From: Littorina saxatilis
Lineage: Eukaryota > Mollusca > Gastropoda > Littorinimorpha > Littorinidae
DNA: 64,000 nucleotides
Direction: 5' to 3'
Assembly: GCF_037325665.1 (NCBI RefSeq)
Contig: NC_090250.1
Coordinates: 23,123,530 to 23,187,529, forward strand
Of the stretch, positions 59,696 through 64,000 are shown piece by piece. A program made the translations under genes and the position numbers. Numbering within the stretch: position 1 is the stretch's first letter; each line of letters begins with the position of its first letter. The notes under the pieces were generated by a model that was given only the letters and a program-made list of their open reading frames with translations, did no database searches and had not been told where the DNA came from.

Positions 59696-62600
59696 ATGCC
59701 GGAAGAATATTTCAAGCAAATCGACGAAAAGCATGTGTCGACAGAAGTTGATATGCTGCTCTGGTCTCCTAAACTGGACTTGGTCGCTCTGGCGAACGCG
59801 CATGGTGAAGTTGTTTTGCATCGTCTGTCCTGGCAGAAAGTCTGGACGCTCGCTCCTCCCTTGGAAACAGACACAGTCGGAGGGTTGGCATGGCGACCTG
59901 ACAGCAAAGTTCTGGCCATCGGCTATCGGTCAGGTAAGCTGAGACTGTGTGACATAGAAAAGGGAGAGGTTCTTCACGCCACAGAAGTGGAAGGCGAAGT
60001 GACGTGCATGAGTTGGACAGAACAAAAATTTACCGAAGCAAACACGTTCACCAGCGAACCATACGGGGAGGACACTTCCAGCAACTTTCTCCCCAAGTTA
60101 CAACCTCTCACCAAAAATTACAATGAGAATGCTGCTGTTTCTAAAGACAACTTGGATGAGGTTGTAGAAGACAGCAAGAAACTGAAAGACCAAAAGGAGC
60201 TGAACTTTCTGATTGTTGGAACAAATAAAGACTCCATCCATCTCCTTGTGTATGGGGTTTTCCCTTTCGCTCAAGCAGGTTTTATGATTCAGGACGGCTC
60301 TCAAGAGAGACGCGTGTTTTCTGCAGTTTTCACAGATGACCTACGCTCACTGTCAGCAGTTGTGGCTTCCTACGCGGATGAATCTGATGAGATAGATTAC
60401 TACATTCTGACCTTCGACACTACGCTGATCATGTCTCGTCACAAAGAGGTCCGCATGCTAGGACTCAAGTATGGATTGATTTGTTGTTTAGTGGAACACC
60501 TGCAGACAACCATACAACAGATGTCAGAAGCCTGGGAGGACATTTTGACAGAGATGGACTCCAAGCTACGTAAGTTCGCTGAGGAGAAGAAAAAGACTGG
60601 CCTGGGGACCGTCAGCAATGACTTCCTTGAATTGCTACTGTTTGGCAACCCTAGCCCAGAGCTGCAGAACTTTCTCCTGCATGAGTTAACGGACAAAGGA
60701 CTGAAAAAGCTGGGATTTTCTATTGAGACTTCATACTGCAACATTCAGAAACTTGTGGTGAAACATCTCCAGGCTGTCAGCCAAGCTCTTGTGTATCACC
60801 TGAGTGAACTACACGGAATGGCACTGTGGCATGACAAGTTTGGAATCCTTGGCCTTGACCCTGCTGCTGTTCAAGCAGCCATTAAAGCAGCAGGATCATT
60901 TGTACTCTGCGCCAGCGACCTTCAGCAGGTGATTGACGGCAGCATCAAGAACTTCAAGGCATTCTTCCGTTGGCTCTATGTGGTGATTCTGCGTCTGTCA
61001 AAAGAGGAAGTCCCACCAGAGCTTGGAAAGATCAACCAGCAGCAGCTTGATTTTGTGGCAGAGTTTTTGAGAGACAATTTTAGCGACTTTGTTCCAGAGG
61101 ACAGTCTGCTGTTTTCTGAAGAAGGGGAGAAGTCCAAGCTAGACATGTCATTGTCAATGTCACTGTCAGAACCAGCTGTGTCCACCTCTACACCTACACT
61201 TCCAGTTCCACAGTCACCTGTGCACAGAAAGCCCAGGTGAGACCATTGACACTGCAACAAGTGATAGTGCAAGTTTGGCAAAGAAATTGCCAATGTACCT
61301 GTGGAGTTTTGCCATTTTCTTTTTAATGTCAAACCAAGCATGTTTTTTGCCCCCCCCCCCCCAAATTGAGCTGCCTCCTAAGTACTAAGTTCTACACATA
61401 AGTATCATACACTCAAGCTTTACCCTCAACTCACCCCACTCTCCCTTCTACCCAAGTGCCTTCTGCACACACTTTATCTCTTCTTATAGTCACTAAGTCA
61501 GGCTATTCATCAATTATCAGTGAATTATTTGTCTATAAGTATAATAATCTATTATATATAAATATTGTTTGAAAAAAATATTTGTTTGTAGCTTATTTGG
61601 GTATTTCTTGTTGTGTTTGTGGCAGGTTTAAGATGGAGAACGTTGGACAGTACTTGAGAAAAGAAGATCTGGCACACCGGTCAAACCTGGGCAAGAATCC
61701 CTGGGTGCAGTTTGTGCAGTCGTCTGCAGCGCTGAGGGAAAGTAAAGTGCTGTACCCTGTCGACACAGACAAGTCCCTGCTGCAGCTGCAGGATACGTTG
61801 GAATCCACCCTGCAGACTGCCCTGAATGTGTGTGGTTTGTCTTAAATCATTTTTAAGAACCCCCCCCCCAATTTAATTTAAGACTTCCCCCTTTTTAAGA
61901 CCTTGCTTTTTTTAGATTTTCTGTTGATAACCTCTGTACTAATGGTACCCCTGTTTTAAGACTCCCTCCGTTTTAAGACCTGATTTTCTGAGAATTTTTG
62001 AGGTCTTTTACCATCAGTCATCACCGTGTCAACGACCCAGTCTCACAAAAGTGTCTAAATCTCTGAACATTTTAAAAATTTTGATTGAGACTTCATGTAA
62101 TCCTCGAACACCATAGAACCTGCCCATCGACCTATTCTTGAAGGATGATCTTTGTAAACAAACAAATAAATGATGACGTAATTTTAATGACACAGTCCGG
62201 ATGATGTGGGTCATGGATAAGACAACCCATGGATATGAAATTATAAAGAAGGTATGACCCATACTCTGCAAAGAGACGGGAGAAAGTTGATCCCTTAGAT
62301 TAAAAAATGGCTTCTGCGCTTCCCCAAACTAGCACATCCTTTTGTGAAGGATAATCCAACCTGGTGATTCTCAGTCACTGCAGCATTGTTTGTTTTATCC
62401 ACACTTGCACTCGCAGTGGGAACACCCTCCTCCCCCCCTTTCTAAGACGCCTAATTTGAGCCTTTCTCCCTATTAATACCCAGTTTTCTCAGACTTTCTG
62501 TTCATAACCTATGTAAATTTACCCCCATTTTAAGACAGTCCCTCCATATAAGGCCACAAAAAAATAGTCTGTTTACGGTATCCCGACTGACCCTATTTTT

Positions 62601-64000
62601 TCCCACGACCCTAGACTTTTTTGGCATTTAGGGGAAAATTTAAAATAAAAAAAATAGAAATTAAAAAAAAAGTCTTTGTTTTTGGCAAAATAACTTAAAA
62701 ATATGTTTTTTGGAGAACAAAATAATAAAAAAAAATCCCGACCTACCGACCCTATTTTTTTTGCCTGTGTTACCGTAAACAGACTTTTTTTTTTTTTTTG
62801 CCTTAAGACCTCATTTTCTCAGAATGTTGGAGGTCTAAAAAGGGGGATTCCCCTGTGTTCAACCATATAGACTTGTGTGTGGAACAGGGGTCAGTGGAGG
62901 CGGTGGGTCAGACTCTCCAGTGCAGCGTCATCTACCACTTGTTCACACTGACCGACACACAGGCCAGCGTGGAGACCAAGATTGAGCTCCAGCCCCCCAA
63001 GGTGTTCCAGTTTGTGGACAGCGAGCGCCACCAGGTGGTCACCATCTTCACCAACAACTACCTCCCCCACCACACCCTCTACGTCCTGCGCCAGCCCACC
63101 GACGTCAGCAAGGTGGAGGAGGAGGACGTTATCGTTGCCGTCAAATCCACCGGAGGCGGCTCCGCGAACGCGTCGCTGCTGAACGAATCTGGCGCCAGTT
63201 CCTACGCCTCGTACAATTGGCTGAACAGCGGTGATTACTCGGTGCTGGACATCGGTCAATTTGACGAGGGGATCATGACGGTTTTGCTGGCCAACAGCTC
63301 ACAGGATGGACGTCCGGCGCTGGTGCAGCTGCCGCTTTCGGCCATTCCTGCAGGTTCTTACACCAGTGTGAATACCACGGAAAATATCGTCAACATCACT
63401 GCCATGGAGACGGTGGAAATGGGCTCGCTGCTGACTTCCTCTGGGTCGTTTCAGCACCTGGAGAATATGCAGGTGAGGGTTATGTAGCTTGTGTTAATGT
63501 ATGTCTGTTGTTTCTTTTGTAAGTAAGCATGTGTGTGGGTTTCTGCAAAGATAAAGGGAGTTTGGTTGAATGTTGATGTGTTTGCCAACTAGTGGCTTTT
63601 TAAAAATTAATTCATCAGAAAATTGCCCCACTGCACAGTAAGCAGTCGTAAGTCAGGATGTTGAATTTGGTGTGTGTCCAAGTGGAGAGATGGTTGTCAC
63701 ACGCAGAGGCCTGGGCAGATCTGTGGAGGTAAGATTGCCTACCTGAGATGGAAGGTACCTTGAAAGTGGGACATAAACAAACACAGAATTTACACTGATG
63801 TAAATGTTAGTTGTGTAAACCTGCCCGTTGAATCCACTACGATGTCTGTTGCAGGCTCACTCCCTCTCTGTCAGTCTTCGGAAGACGGCAACGGTTCTGT
63901 TCCACTCTCGTCGGCGAGTTCGTATCTTGATGATGGAGGAAGACGACGATGAAGAAGATGACATGGATGACACGGGGGCTGGCGACGAGAGTTCCCTCTT
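59696..64000 (+). CDS. ANAPC4: ANAPC4, anaphase-promoting complex subunit 4 (3' end outside window)
   Basis: Scaffold subunit of the APC/C ubiquitin ligase, nuclear/cytosolic, cell-cycle control. Exons 59696-61236, 61626-61827, 62888-63472 and 63855-64000 (continuing) join in phase, giving about 825 residues so far. An N-terminal WD40-like region (MLLWSPKLDLVALANAHGEV, GLAWRPDSKVLAIGY) is followed by the Apc4 helical domain (LSELHGMALWHDKFGILGLD, then NFKAFFRWLYVVILRL), then MENVGQYLRKEDL and the acidic C-terminal start (MEEDDDEEDDMDD). The ATG at 59696 (MPEEYFKQIDEKHV) is preferred because no ATG precedes it in frame. The donor at 61828 is a weak GTGTGT. The large first exon is uncommon for this otherwise intron-rich region. 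Confidence 0.93.
61857..62012. mobile_element. 'AAGACC' family element in ANAPC4 intron 2
   Basis: Left CCCCCCCCCAATTTAATTTA, interior TTGATAACCTCTGTACTAAT, right end truncated after TTTTTGAGGTCTTTTA. Confidence 0.6.
62428..62862. mobile_element. 'AAGACC' element split by a younger TIR element, ANAPC4 intron 2
   Basis: Outer element halves are at 62428-62550 and 62805-62862 (AGACCTCATTTTCTCAGAAT, AAAGGGGGATTCCCCTGT). The insert (about 62560-62803) has ends AAAAATAGTCTGTTTACGG and CCGTAAACAGACTTTTT and is A/T-rich between. The outer element ends 25 bp before the exon acceptor at 62887. Confidence 0.7.

Overview
The window is intron-rich, repeat-laden metazoan DNA. Coding exons are short and bounded by GT/AG introns full of transposon debris and microsatellites. 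The protein relatives, together with the mix of tRNA-derived SINEs, Rex1/L2-type LINE, DIRS element and many short TIR elements, suggest a marine gastropod mollusc, probably a caenogastropod. The host assignment is inference; the gene identities are read from the sequence.

Layout. (1) About 0.5-26.8 kb, minus strand: the 5' two thirds of EIF5B (translation initiation factor 5B). Fourteen coding exons give 669 residues, from the start codon to the G-domain switch I; the rest lies left of the window. Its introns hold a TIR element packed with TCAAGGTCA motifs (3.2-4.2 kb), an unrecognised decayed gene with an inverted copy of its first exon (4.4-7.1 kb), a young-looking DIRS-type element (11.27-17.02 kb) and a 5'-truncated Rex1/L2-like LINE (23.6-25.8 kb). 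(2) 26.9-27.1 kb, plus: a small open exon divergent from EIF5B. (3) 28.9-39.3 kb and 41.6-54.7 kb, minus: two complete tandem alpha-L-iduronidase genes (IDUA). Each has 16 coding exons, with the same order and intron phases, and encodes 682 and 681 residues. Both keep the acid/base and nucleophile glutamates and start with signal peptides. (4) 55.8-57.3 kb, plus: a possible two-exon gene for a 74-residue protein, head to head with the second IDUA. (5) 59.7 kb to the right edge, plus: ANAPC4, an APC/C subunit, four exons, 3' end cut by the window.

The genes are ordinary housekeeping functions (translation, lysosomal glycosaminoglycan breakdown, cell-cycle ubiquitin ligase) with no shared pathway. 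The unusual content is in gene duplication and repeat architecture. Exon-end fragments are tandemly duplicated in both EIF5B and the second IDUA gene. A SINE family joins different tRNA-like heads to one body. Several nested TIR elements have target duplications that can be read directly. Two palindrome-rich clusters in inverted orientation flank the small-gene region. All exon joins were worked out by eye from reading frames and splice signals; no transcript evidence was available.
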